From NCBI RefSeq assembly GCF_900636535.1, contig NZ_LR134289.1:3365001-3429000 (forward strand): a DNA stretch of 64,000 nt, written 5' to 3'. The notes under the pieces are model-generated. The model did not search any database. It saw nothing but the letters and a program-made list of their open reading frames with translations, and was not told the DNA's origin. Of the stretch, positions 37,949 to 46,290 are shown piece by piece. Position numbers and translations under genes: made by a program. Source of the stretch: Chryseobacterium gleum (GTDB taxonomy: Bacteria > Bacteroidota > Bacteroidia > Flavobacteriales > Weeksellaceae). The stretch's first letter is position 1, and each line of letters starts with the position of its first letter.

Positions 37949-39289
37949 ATGGATACCACCAGTATAAAAAATTTATTTAAACTAAAATCCGTTCCGATAG
38001 AACCACAACAGGAACAGCTTGCTAAAAGTGATGTCATTCCGGGTGATGAATCTTTCGAAGAAACCCGAAAAAGGACCTACCACGAATCGGGCTACAGAGA
38101 TAGCTCGCGAACCAACGGAAATCACTCGACCCTATCTATATGTTTGGATGCCGTTTATTCAAAATTTCAGAATGAAGAAAAAGAAATGGTTGAAAAACAG
38201 AAGAATCTTAAAGAATCTTATGTAAACGAACAGAAAAACCGGGAAACTGAAATCAAAGCTTTATTCGTTTCACAGGAGACCAAAGAAGAACAATTACAAA
38301 GCAAGAGCATAGAAATTGAGAATCATCAGCATACCATTGAAACATTAAAAGCTGAGATCCTTGATCTTCCCAGAAACCCGGAAAAATATAATATAAAAGC
38401 GACAAGAGGAGCTTCAGCAAAATTCTGGATCGGACTTTTTCTTTTGATTCCCATCACCTTATATTTAGGAACTTTCTATATCTCAACTTCTTACTCGGCT
38501 TTTTTCAAAAGTTTTGATGCAAAAAGTACAATTATCCAAAGTGTTTTAGATGCACAGGCTTTCAGCAAAGCATGGAACGAAGGAGTTATTGAAGGAGCAT
38601 TTGTCACCTTGATTCCCTTTGTATTCCTAGGATTGGGTTACTTAATTCACATGTTCTGGGAGAATAAAACGAGAGCCAACTATATCAAGCTTGGTTTATT
38701 ATTTATCGTGACATTTATTTTCGACTGCATTTTAGCCTACGAAATTGAGTCAAAATTGTATGAATTAAACAAAACTTTTGAATCTCCACCCTTTGATATT
38801 AAAATTGCTTTTACCAAAATTCAGTTTTGGGGAATAATTTTCGCGGGATTTATTGTATACATTATCTGGGGGTTGGTTTTTGACTTTGTAATGAAAGAAC
38901 ACCGTGAAAAAGATAAGATTAAAAATGAACAGGAAATCAGGCAAAAGAGAATTGAATTCTTTCAGGATAAAGTCAATATTTTAAAAAAAGAAATAGAAGA
39001 AATCCTTTCCAACATTGGAATGATAAAAGAAACTGTTATTAAAACCCGGGGCAGAATCGAAGAGCTTCAGAATATTATTGACGGCGTAATTATTCCCACC
39101 AAGGATTACAAACTATATGCCTCGGAATACGTGCAGGGCTGGATCACTTTTATCGGTGAAAAAATAGCAGTGTCAAGAACGGAAAAACAAACAATGATTG
39201 AAGACTGCATTGCCACCTATAATACCAGCTTGGAAACTGTAGGCGCTAATTCCGACAACCAAAATTTAGTGTATTTATCATCTTTATAA
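37949..39289 (+). CDS. Four-helix coiled-coil membrane protein, unknown
   Basis: A 446-residue protein. A coiled-coil region at about 72-137 (rich in Glu/Lys/Gln) is followed by four transmembrane helices near 160-180, 216-236, 247-265 and 293-313, and a second long coiled coil at 315-375 leading to a C-terminal soluble part. Both ends are probably cytosolic. I recognise no family. The architecture suits a scaffold or a membrane-remodelling or channel component. The short stretch near residues 42-62 (HESGYRDSSRTNGNHS) looks unlike the rest and could reflect a compensated frameshift. Confidence 0.75.
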   Translation: MDTTSIKNLFKLKSVPIEPQQEQLAKSDVIPGDESFEETRKRTYHESGYRDSSRTNGNHSTLSICLDAVYSKFQNEEKEMVEKQKNLKESYVNEQKNRETEIKALFVSQETKEEQLQSKSIEIENHQHTIETLKAEILDLPRNPEKYNIKATRGASAKFWIGLFLLIPITLYLGTFYISTSYSAFFKSFDAKSTIIQSVLDAQAFSKAWNEGVIEGAFVTLIPFVFLGLGYLIHMFWENKTRANYIKLGLLFIVTFIFDCILAYEIESKLYELNKTFESPPFDIKIAFTKIQFWGIIFAGFIVYIIWGLVFDFVMKEHREKDKIKNEQEIRQKRIEFFQDKVNILKKEIEEILSNIGMIKETVIKTRGRIEELQNIIDGVIIPTKDYKLYASEYVQGWITFIGEKIAVSRTEKQTMIEDCIATYNTSLETVGANSDNQNLVYLSSL

Positions 39290-39299
39290 CGCGCAGATT

Positions 39300-40199
39300 A
39301 TGAAAAAAATATTTTATTTATTATTGTTCATTTCTTTGGCTTCTTGCTGTAAAAACAAAGACGATGGAACAAACACTGGAAAGAAAGATTCTGCTGTGGC
39401 TGACCCAAACAATATCAATGTCAGTATTTTGATTGATTTATCCGATAGAATTGATCCTAATACAAACCCAAATTCTACAATGGAATATTATCAACGGGAC
39501 ACAGAGTATATCAAAGCCATTGAAAAAGGATTTTTAAATCATATTAAATCAAAAAGAATCATCACCTATGACGATCAGATGCAGGTTTTCTTCAATCCGG
39601 AACCTTCAGATCCGAAAATGAATGACCTTACCAAAGAATTAAAAGTTTCTTTCAATAAAGATACTCCAAGAAATTATTTTGATTCTGTTGATAAAAAATA
39701 TTCTGAGTTACCTTTAAAAATTTATAATTCAGCAATTAAAGATGGAAAATATGTCGGGTCCGACATCTGGGAATTCTTTAAAAACAAAGTCAAAGATTAC
39801 TGTATAAAAGATGATCGCAGAAACATCCTTTTCATTTTAACCGACGGGTATATGTATCATCAAAACACGAAGTTTGAAGAAAAAAATGAAAATTCATACA
39901 GAACCTCCTATTTAACAACGAAACTTATAAAAGCCAATAACCTGACAACATCCAGTTTTAAAGATACCATTGAAAAAAATGGCTATGGTTTTGTAAAAGC
40001 AAATGAAAATCTGAGTAACCTTGAGGTTATCGTTTTAGGAATTAACCCGGAAAAAGGAAACCCATTCGAAGAAGCTGTTATTAAAGAATACTGGGAAAAC
40101 TGGTTCATAGAGATGAAAATTAAAAATTATCAGATTAAATCCACAGATCTGCCTTCCAACCTGGAGCCCATTATCTTAAAATCGATTTCAGGGAAATAA
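39300..40199 (+). CDS. vWA-like lipoprotein
   Basis: A 299-residue protein. The signal peptide ends ISLASC (Cys16), predicting a lipoprotein, followed by a charged linker. The body resembles a von Willebrand A fold: ILIDLSDRIDP at about 43-53 (a partial MIDAS, D-x-S), a central region, then NILFILTDGYMYH with the second acidic position. A vWA protein next to a TerB-like one recalls TerY/TerB pairs, though here the vWA part is extracytoplasmic. It is the last gene of the operon; a bidirectional terminator follows. Confidence 0.72.
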   Translation: MKKIFYLLLFISLASCCKNKDDGTNTGKKDSAVADPNNINVSILIDLSDRIDPNTNPNSTMEYYQRDTEYIKAIEKGFLNHIKSKRIITYDDQMQVFFNPEPSDPKMNDLTKELKVSFNKDTPRNYFDSVDKKYSELPLKIYNSAIKDGKYVGSDIWEFFKNKVKDYCIKDDRRNILFILTDGYMYHQNTKFEEKNENSYRTSYLTTKLIKANNLTTSSFKDTIEKNGYGFVKANENLSNLEVIVLGINPEKGNPFEEAVIKEYWENWFIEMKIKNYQIKSTDLPSNLEPIILKSISGK

Positions 40200-40227
40200 A
40201 AAAACACACTCAATATATTAATTATTC

Positions 40228-40260
40228 AAAAAAAGCGAAGAAATGTATTCTTCGCTTTTT
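40228..40260. terminator. Bidirectional terminator
   Basis: GCGAAGAA (40235-40242) and TTCTTCGC (40248-40255) form a perfect stem flanked by A-runs on the left and T-runs on the right, between two convergent genes. Confidence 0.92.
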
Positions 40261-40262
40261 CT

Positions 40263-40712
40263 CTATTTTCTTATCATTTCCGTATGCGGAATATCATCTT
40301 CCAGATATTTCTTTCCGGTGTCTTCAAACCCGAATCCGCTGTAAAATTTTAACAGATAATCCTGTGCTGAAATTCTGATTTCAGAAGTATGGAAACGGTT
40401 TTCTATAGTTTCTACAGCATATTGTATCAGTTGTTTTCCAAGACTTTTTCCTCTTGCCAGCTCTGTGGTAAGAACTCTGCCAATAGAAGTTTCATCGTAC
40501 TTTATACCTTTATCAAAAATACGGCAGTAGGCTAAAACCTGCCCGCCTTCTTCTGCCCAGATATGGACTGCTTTCTGGTCATAATTATCCAGATCAGGAT
40601 AAGGGCAGTTCTGTTCAATAACAAAAACATCAATACGTGCTTTCAGTACGGCATACAGCTCCGGAACAGTAAACTCATCAAATGTTTTGATTTTCCAGAC
40701 AATATTACTCAT
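40263..40712 (-). CDS. ElaA-like GNAT N-acetyltransferase
   Basis: A 149-residue protein. RIDVFVIEQNCPYPDLDNYD, HIWAEEGGQVLAYCRIF and IGRVLTTELARGKSLGKQL (acetyl-CoA binding Q/R-x2-G-x-G/A region) are typical of the ElaA branch of GNAT enzymes; the end FYSGFGFEDTGKKYLEDDIPH is equally typical. The substrate is unknown. The ATG at 40712 overlaps the upstream GTPase gene by 8 bases, so the two are translationally coupled. A longer frame begins at a TTG at 40715. Confidence 0.88.
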   Translation of the reverse strand: MSNIVWKIKTFDEFTVPELYAVLKARIDVFVIEQNCPYPDLDNYDQKAVHIWAEEGGQVLAYCRIFDKGIKYDETSIGRVLTTELARGKSLGKQLIQYAVETIENRFHTSEIRISAQDYLLKFYSGFGFEDTGKKYLEDDIPHTEMIRK

Positions 40713-41328
40713 CAAAGCTTATATTATTATGGGTTAAAAACTCATTGGTTTTTTGAATAAAATCAAGAATCTTATCTCCTCCTTCTTTCTTTTCTGCTGA
40801 GGTAATATACAACTCAGGGAGATCTTCCCACGTTTTGTGAAGCTCTGCCTTATAATCCTCAACATTTTTGATTACGGCATTCGGTTTCAGCTTATCAGCT
40901 TTTGTAAACACAATTGAGAATGGTATTCCGCTTTCTCCACACCATTGGATGAATTCCAGATCAATTTTCTGTGGAGTATGTCTCACATCTACCAAGACAA
41001 AAAGATTGACCAGATTCCTTCTGTTCAGAATATAATTGGTGATCAGTTTTTCAAAATCCTTTCGCTGTACTTTTGAAACCTTTGCATATCCATATCCGGG
41101 TAAATCGGTAAGATACCAGTTTTCATTCACTAAAAAATGATTGATCAGCTGGGTTTTTCCGGGTGTCTGTGATGTTTTGGCAAGATCTTTATGATTCATC
41201 ATCGCATTGATGAGTGATGACTTTCCTACATTAGACCTTCCGATAAAAGCATACTCGGGAATATTAGGTTCAGGACATTCCTGCCATTTTCCGCTACTCT
41301 TTACAAACTCTGCTGTCTTGATAATCAT
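40705..41328 (-). CDS. yihA: Ribosome biogenesis GTPase YihA/YsxC (EngB)
   Basis: A 207-residue GTPase. GRSNVGKSSLINAM is the P-loop (G1), followed by TPGKTQ (G2), DLPGYG (G3), TKAD (G4) and ITSAEKKEG (G5). It assists late assembly of the large ribosomal subunit. I choose the ATG at 41328, because the family normally starts around M-I-K-x-AEFVKSS; an ATG at 41358 would add ten residues. Confidence 0.95.
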   Translation of the reverse strand: MIIKTAEFVKSSGKWQECPEPNIPEYAFIGRSNVGKSSLINAMMNHKDLAKTSQTPGKTQLINHFLVNENWYLTDLPGYGYAKVSKVQRKDFEKLITNYILNRRNLVNLFVLVDVRHTPQKIDLEFIQWCGESGIPFSIVFTKADKLKPNAVIKNVEDYKAELHKTWEDLPELYITSAEKKEGGDKILDFIQKTNEFLTHNNISFDE

Positions 41329-41390
41329 TTTTGAATGTATTTTAGAAAAATAAACCATTAAGAAAAGCTCTTAATGGTCATTTATATGTT

Positions 41391-42152
41391 TTAAACTTTA
41401 TCTTTTATCCAGTTGTACAGGATCTCATTGAATTCATCCGGCTTTTCCATCATGGCAGCATGACCGCATTTATCTATCCAGAACAAATCTGAATTAGGAA
41501 TGAACTTGTGCATATCTTCTGCTACTTCCGGCGGAGTTACATTATCCTGTTTACCCCATATCAGACAGGTTGGTGTCATAATTTTCGGAAGGTCATTCAG
41601 CATGTTATGTTTGATGGCACTTCTTGCCAGCATTACTGTTTTTATACCCTTCATTCTGTCATTTACCACTCCAAAAACTTCATCTACAAGATCTTCTGTT
41701 GCAATCTTTGGATCATAGAAAACTTCTTCGGTTTTCTTTCTGATATAAGACCGGTCATTTTTCCTTGGAAAGCTGTCCCCGAAAGTTCTTTCATACAATC
41801 CGGAACTTCCGGTAAGAACCAGGTTTTTTACCAGATCAGGTCTTGCCAGAGTTAGAATAAGCCCTACATGACCTCCCATTGAGTTTCCTACAATGGTTAC
41901 AGGTCCTGAAATATGACTTTCTATAAACTTGATAATATATTTTGCGATAGTGGTAAGATTCGTATTGAGTACCGGCAGATCATAGATGGGCAACTGAGGC
42001 ACATAGACCTTAAACCCTTTTTCCGAAAAAAAATCTACCATTTTATCGAAATTACTCAAACCACCCATTAACCCGTGCAACAGCACTAATGGATGTCCTT
42101 CTCCTGCTTCTATATAGGAATATTTCTTTTCTTTTTTTGTACTAAATATCAT
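41391..42152 (-). CDS. Alpha/beta hydrolase
   Basis: A 253-residue protein starting at the ATG at 42152 (MIFSTKKEKKYSYIEAG). HGLMGG forms the oxyanion region, the nucleophile Ser is in GNSMGG, the acid is probably Asp in WGKQDNVTP, and the catalytic His is in CGHAAM. This is a generic serine hydrolase or esterase fold; the substrate cannot be predicted. It is upstream of yihA on the same strand, with a 62-base gap. Confidence 0.9.
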   Translation of the reverse strand: MIFSTKKEKKYSYIEAGEGHPLVLLHGLMGGLSNFDKMVDFFSEKGFKVYVPQLPIYDLPVLNTNLTTIAKYIIKFIESHISGPVTIVGNSMGGHVGLILTLARPDLVKNLVLTGSSGLYERTFGDSFPRKNDRSYIRKKTEEVFYDPKIATEDLVDEVFGVVNDRMKGIKTVMLARSAIKHNMLNDLPKIMTPTCLIWGKQDNVTPPEVAEDMHKFIPNSDLFWIDKCGHAAMMEKPDEFNEILYNWIKDKV

Positions 42153-42376
42153 AAAACGCCTTAATAAAGCCCTGCAAAAATACAAATTAAACCTCAAAAA
42201 AATTTTGATTATCCTAATTTAAGATAAAAATAATATAATATTCTCCTTTTTAACTTTTTTTTTCAAAACCGCTTTATTATGGCGTAAATAACACTTTCAA
42301 CAAGTCTCTTCATATCAGTATTTTACATTATTGAAATTCAATCTTTAATAAAACTTATTAACATTGAGTCAAAAAG
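42153..42376. other. Divergent spacer upstream of the dcw cluster
   Basis: AT-rich non-coding sequence between the hydrolase gene and the dcw promoter. I see no gene and no clear repeat. Confidence 0.6.
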
Positions 42377-42418
42377 TGGGAAAAAGTGGGAAATTTTGGA
42401 AATTATTATATAAATTTG
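42377..42418 (+). promoter_or_regulatory. MraZ operator and dcw promoter
   Basis: TGGGA-N5-TGGGA-N5-TGGAA (42377-42401) is the repeated 10-base-periodic box recognised by MraZ in other bacteria. TAAATTTG (42411-42418) is a TAnnTTTG -7 box ending only 6 bases before the mraZ ATG. The operator covers the -33 region, consistent with autorepression. The short distance implies a nearly leaderless mraZ mRNA. Confidence 0.82.
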
Positions 42419-42424
42419 TCCCAA

Positions 42425-42883
42425 ATGAAAAATTTCATTGGAACATATGAGTGTAAAATTGACGACAAAGGCCGCTTAAAAGTTCCTTCATCTTTAATCA
42501 AACAGATGGAAAACTTCGACGATAAGGCGTTTGTAGTCAAAAGATCTGTGTTCCAACCTTGTCTGGAAGTTTATCCTATGAATGCATGGGACAAACTGAT
42601 GGGTAAAATTAATAAACTGAACAGGTTCATAAAAAAGAATGCTGATTTCATACGAATGTTTACGGCAGGAGTAAAAACAGTAGAACTGGATAATGCAGGA
42701 AGACTACAGATCTCAAAAGACCTTACGGTTTTTGCAAATCTTCAGAAAGATATTGTGATTACCAGCGCAGGAGAACTCTTTGAGATTTGGGATAAAGACG
42801 CCTATGAAAAGGTGATTGCAACCAACGAAGCTGATTTTGCAAGCCTTGCTGAAGATGTGATGGGTTCTTTCGACGAAGAATAA
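42425..42883 (+). CDS. mraZ: Transcriptional regulator MraZ
   Basis: A 152-residue protein with two AbrB/SpoVT-like halves: FIGTYECKIDDKGRLKVPSSL and TVELDNAGRLQISKDL. MraZ is a ring-forming DNA-binding protein that represses the dcw cluster by binding GTGGG-type repeats. I start at the ATG at 42425 (MKNFIGTY), where the family begins; a longer frame from a GTG at 42386 would run through the operator itself. It is the first gene of the cluster, 49 bases before rsmH. Confidence 0.95.
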   Translation: MKNFIGTYECKIDDKGRLKVPSSLIKQMENFDDKAFVVKRSVFQPCLEVYPMNAWDKLMGKINKLNRFIKKNADFIRMFTAGVKTVELDNAGRLQISKDLTVFANLQKDIVITSAGELFEIWDKDAYEKVIATNEADFASLAEDVMGSFDEE

Positions 42884-42932
42884 CTGCAGTAGATTATTAA
42901 TTGATAGTATTAAATAAAAAACACAATTAAGC

Positions 42933-43826
42933 ATGTATCATAACCCCGTTTTGTTGAAGCAGAGTGTTGATGATTTGGTGACGAATCCTGACGGAATATA
43001 CGTGGACTGCACCTTTGGAGGAGGAGGCCATTCAAGAGAAATCCTGAGCCGGCTTTCCGATAAAGGAAGATTGTTCAGTTTTGATCAGGACCTGGATGCA
43101 CTTAAAAATACAATTGATGATCCACGTTTTACATTGGTTAATCAGAATTTCAGATTCCTTGAAAACTCATTGCTGATGTATGGCGTTTCACAGGTAGACG
43201 GCATTTTGGCAGACTTAGGGGTGTCTTCTCATCAGTTTGATGAGGCAGACAGAGGTTTTTCAACAAGAAGTAATGCTCCTTTGGATATGAGAATGAATGT
43301 GATGCAGAATCTTGATGCCAAAAGAGTAATCAACGAATATGAAGAAGAAGAGCTTGCCGATCTTTTTTATCACTATGGAGAATTAAGAGAAGCAAGAAAG
43401 CTGGCGAGAGAAATTGTACATCACAGAAAAACAAAAAGTATAGAAACTACGGAAGATCTGAAAAAATTGTTCAGCTACATTCCGCCTCACAAGGTTAATA
43501 AATTCTATGCACAGCTTTTTCAGGCAATAAGAATTGAAGTGAATCAGGAACTTGAAGTATTGAAAGAAATGCTGGTTCAGGCTTACAATGTTTTGAAACC
43601 GGAAGGAAGATTAGTCGTTATTTCTTACCATTCCCTGGAAGACCGTTTGGTAAAGAGATTCCTGAAAAACGGAATGTTCGAGGGAGAACCGGAAAGAGAT
43701 ATCTACGGAAATTATAAAAAGGCATTCGAATTGGTCAAGAGTAAAGCAATCATCCCTGATGACAAAGAGATCGAAGAAAACTCGCGAGCAAGAAGTGCCA
43801 AGATGAGAACAGGAATTAAAGTATAA
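42933..43826 (+). CDS. rsmH: 16S rRNA m4C1402 methyltransferase RsmH
   Basis: A 297-residue S-adenosylmethionine-dependent methyltransferase that N4-methylates C1402 of 16S rRNA in the decoding centre. DCTFGGGGHSREIL is the SAM-binding motif, FDQDLDAL the acidic loop, ILADLGVSSHQFDEADRGFS a family signature, and VISYHSLEDRLVKRF another. The length is normal. It is the second gene of the dcw cluster, as in most bacteria. Confidence 0.97.
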   Translation: MYHNPVLLKQSVDDLVTNPDGIYVDCTFGGGGHSREILSRLSDKGRLFSFDQDLDALKNTIDDPRFTLVNQNFRFLENSLLMYGVSQVDGILADLGVSSHQFDEADRGFSTRSNAPLDMRMNVMQNLDAKRVINEYEEEELADLFYHYGELREARKLAREIVHHRKTKSIETTEDLKKLFSYIPPHKVNKFYAQLFQAIRIEVNQELEVLKEMLVQAYNVLKPEGRLVVISYHSLEDRLVKRFLKNGMFEGEPERDIYGNYKKAFELVKSKAIIPDDKEIEENSRARSAKMRTGIKV

Positions 43827-43890
43827 ACGATAAATTATAAATGATAAGTGATATCAATTATCTTTTATCATTAATCAATTATAAAAAAAA
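43827..43890. repeat. Decayed palindromic spacer, family I
   Basis: ATAAATTATAAATGATAAG ... ATCATTAATCAATTAT is an imperfect inverted repeat. Similar wording fills the gaps at 47752-47828 and 56857-56940, suggesting one repeat family. Confidence 0.5.
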
Positions 43891-43892
43891 CT

Positions 43893-44258
43893 TTGGCAAA
43901 AAGAACAACAAATCGCCCCCAGAAAAGACTCACTTTTATAGACATTATAAAAGGAAACTTTCTGAACCGTGATGAGATCAAAATACATTACAAGTATTTT
44001 CTCCTGCTGTTTGTTCTGATGATGGCCATGATTTATACCAACCATCTCGTCAATAAAAAAATTAAAATTGTAAACGCCTTAAAGGAAGAAACAGAAGAAT
44101 ATAAATCGAGAAATGCTTACGCTCAAAGTAAGCTGATCAAAGTAAAAATGGAATCAGAGCTGGGGAAAGAGGTAGCACGGGATTCATTGATGACCCTGGA
44201 AAACCACCCTCACAAATTGCTAATAAAACTGGACAGTACAGATGCAAAAGCAAAATGA
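43893..44258 (+). CDS. ftsL: FtsL-like division protein, TTG start
   Basis: A 121-residue protein in the FtsL position between rsmH and ftsI. A basic cytoplasmic tip (AKRTTNRPQKR) precedes one transmembrane helix (about residues 35-51, YFLLLFVLMMAMIYTNHL) and a periplasmic coiled coil (KIKIVNALKEETEEYKSR). FtsL helps recruit the septal synthase. The only reasonable start is a TTG at 43893; upstream in frame there is a stop at 43872 and no ATG. The end overlaps ftsI by 17 bases. The name rests on position and topology more than on sequence identity. Confidence 0.85.
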   Translation: MAKRTTNRPQKRLTFIDIIKGNFLNRDEIKIHYKYFLLLFVLMMAMIYTNHLVNKKIKIVNALKEETEEYKSRNAYAQSKLIKVKMESELGKEVARDSLMTLENHPHKLLIKLDSTDAKAK

Positions 44259-46233
44259 ATACGACAATAAACGTAAAAAAACGTTACGATGGGGCTACCT
44301 CTTTGCAGTGGTAGCTTTGTGCGTGTTTGTTATGTTCTTGGCAAGGATTGTGATCCTTCAGAATACCAATGTCCAGGAAATTAAAGATGATTACATTAAT
44401 AAAAACTATCGTGAAGCCACTTTAAAGGCTGCCCGCGGTAATCTTTTTGCTTCCGACGGTTCTATCCTCGCTACAACTGTAATGCGTTATGACATCTATC
44501 TTGACTTCAAAACGATGAAAGATACGGTGTATTCCAACAACATCGGAGCATTGACTGATTCCCTGAGTAAAATGTTCGGGAAACCGAGAAGTGAATTCAG
44601 ACAGAAGTTTGATGAGCAGAAAAAAAAGAAAAATCAGTACTACACTTTGGTAAAAGGGCTTGACTTTGACCAGTATGACAGAATCAGAAAGTTCCCGATC
44701 TTCAAAAGAGGTAAAAACAAAGGAGGATTTATCGTTGACAGAAACTATAAAAGAGAATTGGCTACCTCAGAAATCGGAGCCGGTACCATCGGTATGGATA
44801 ACGGAGAACTTAAATCCGGACTGGAAGGCGCTTTTTCAAAATATCTGACAGGTACTGACGGAAAAAGACTGGAACAAAGAATTAACTCTTCCCAGTGGAA
44901 ACCGATTGATTTCTGGAAAGTTCAGGAACCTGTAGATGGTGAAGATGTTTATACCACTTTAGACCTTAGAATTCAGGATATTGCGCACTCTGCTCTTGAG
45001 AAGCAGTTAATTAATTTCGAAGCAAAACATGGCACCGTAATCGTCATGGAGGTTGAAACTGGAAAAGTACGTGCTCTTGTTAATTTAAGAAGGACAGAAT
45101 CCGGCGATTATGAAGATTCTTACAACTATGCACTAAAAGACAATATCGAGCCCGGATCCACCTTTAAAACCATTTCTCTGCTGGCAGCAATGGATGATGG
45201 ATTTATTGATGAAAACACAACTGTAAATGTTGGAAACGGCGTTTGGGTATATGCAAAACAGAGAATTTCCGATGGCCACGGAGGTGGAACATACGATATC
45301 AGTGATGTACTGGCGAAGTCCAGTAATGTAGGTACTGCCAAACTGATCACAAAGTACTATGCTGAAAAACCACAGATTTTCCTTGATCACCTGAAACGCT
45401 GGAAATTATTCGACAAAATGGACATTGAACTTCCGGGTATTACAAAACCAAAAATTGTTACTCCGGAAAACAAAAGATGGAATGCAGCAACGCTTGCTTC
45501 TATATCATACGGATATTCTTCCAATATCAACCTGCTTCAATTAACAACATTTTATAATGGGGTAGCTAACGGGGGAAAAATGCTTAAGCCTTTATTCATT
45601 GATAAAATCATGAAAGACGGAAAAGTGATGTACAGTGCAAAACCTGAAGTAATGGTAAATAAAATGGCTTCTGAAAAAGCTATTAAAATGATGACCAGTG
45701 CTTTAACAAAAGCTGTAGAAAAAGGAACAGGACGAAGCATTTTTACGCCTAACCTGAAAATGGCAGGAAAAACAGGAACCGCAAGATTTGAATACTGGCT
45801 GCCCGGCCCTATGAAGTACCGTGCCTCATTCGCAGGCTTCTATCCGGCAGACGCTCCAAAATACACCTGTTATGTAATGATCAGTGAGCCGAATACGGCA
45901 AAAGGCTTTTACGGAGGATCGGTTTCAGCACCGGTGTTTAAGGAAATTGCAGGAAAGACATTCCTGAAAACTCCGCAGAATATTGAAAAAGAAATGCTGG
46001 TAGACAAAAAGGTAAACCTGAGTAAAATGGTTGAGCCTAATGTAAAAATAGCAGTAAATGATAAACAGATGCCTAATGTAGTAGGATTAATCGGGAAAAA
46101 TGTGATCCCGCAATTGGAAAACTTAGGCTATCGTGTCGACTATAAAGGAGTAGGAAGAATAAAAGAACAATTCCCTCTGGAAGGCACAACGATCAGTAAG
46201 AACCAGAGAATTTATTTATCTCTGCAGAATTAA
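44242..46233 (+). CDS. ftsI: Septal penicillin-binding protein FtsI (PBP3) with PASTA domain
   Basis: A 663-residue protein. A short cytoplasmic tail and one transmembrane helix (about 17-39) are followed by a dimerisation domain (AARGNLFASDGSILATT) and the transpeptidase domain with Ser306-x2-Lys309 (PGSTFK), KSSN and KTGT motifs. A C-terminal PASTA domain (about 605-663, MPNVVGLIGKNVIPQLENLG) is fused; E. coli FtsI lacks it. It cross-links septal peptidoglycan together with FtsW. It overlaps ftsL, showing coupled translation. Confidence 0.96.
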   Translation: MQKQNEYDNKRKKTLRWGYLFAVVALCVFVMFLARIVILQNTNVQEIKDDYINKNYREATLKAARGNLFASDGSILATTVMRYDIYLDFKTMKDTVYSNNIGALTDSLSKMFGKPRSEFRQKFDEQKKKKNQYYTLVKGLDFDQYDRIRKFPIFKRGKNKGGFIVDRNYKRELATSEIGAGTIGMDNGELKSGLEGAFSKYLTGTDGKRLEQRINSSQWKPIDFWKVQEPVDGEDVYTTLDLRIQDIAHSALEKQLINFEAKHGTVIVMEVETGKVRALVNLRRTESGDYEDSYNYALKDNIEPGSTFKTISLLAAMDDGFIDENTTVNVGNGVWVYAKQRISDGHGGGTYDISDVLAKSSNVGTAKLITKYYAEKPQIFLDHLKRWKLFDKMDIELPGITKPKIVTPENKRWNAATLASISYGYSSNINLLQLTTFYNGVANGGKMLKPLFIDKIMKDGKVMYSAKPEVMVNKMASEKAIKMMTSALTKAVEKGTGRSIFTPNLKMAGKTGTARFEYWLPGPMKYRASFAGFYPADAPKYTCYVMISEPNTAKGFYGGSVSAPVFKEIAGKTFLKTPQNIEKEMLVDKKVNLSKMVEPNVKIAVNDKQMPNVVGLIGKNVIPQLENLGYRVDYKGVGRIKEQFPLEGTTISKNQRIYLSLQN

Positions 46234-46290
46234 GAAACAAGTCCGGAAGGGCAATTTAAAACAAAATAAGGCAAAGCCTTATTGATAAAG

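Noticed and set aside
29405-40199. Prophage or transposon as origin of the island
   Set aside because: No integrase, transposase, tRNA target or flanking direct repeat was seen; AT-rich patches alone do not prove transfer.
42386-42424. Longer MraZ start at GTG
   Set aside because: It would translate the MraZ operator and -7 box; the family begins at MKNFIGTY.
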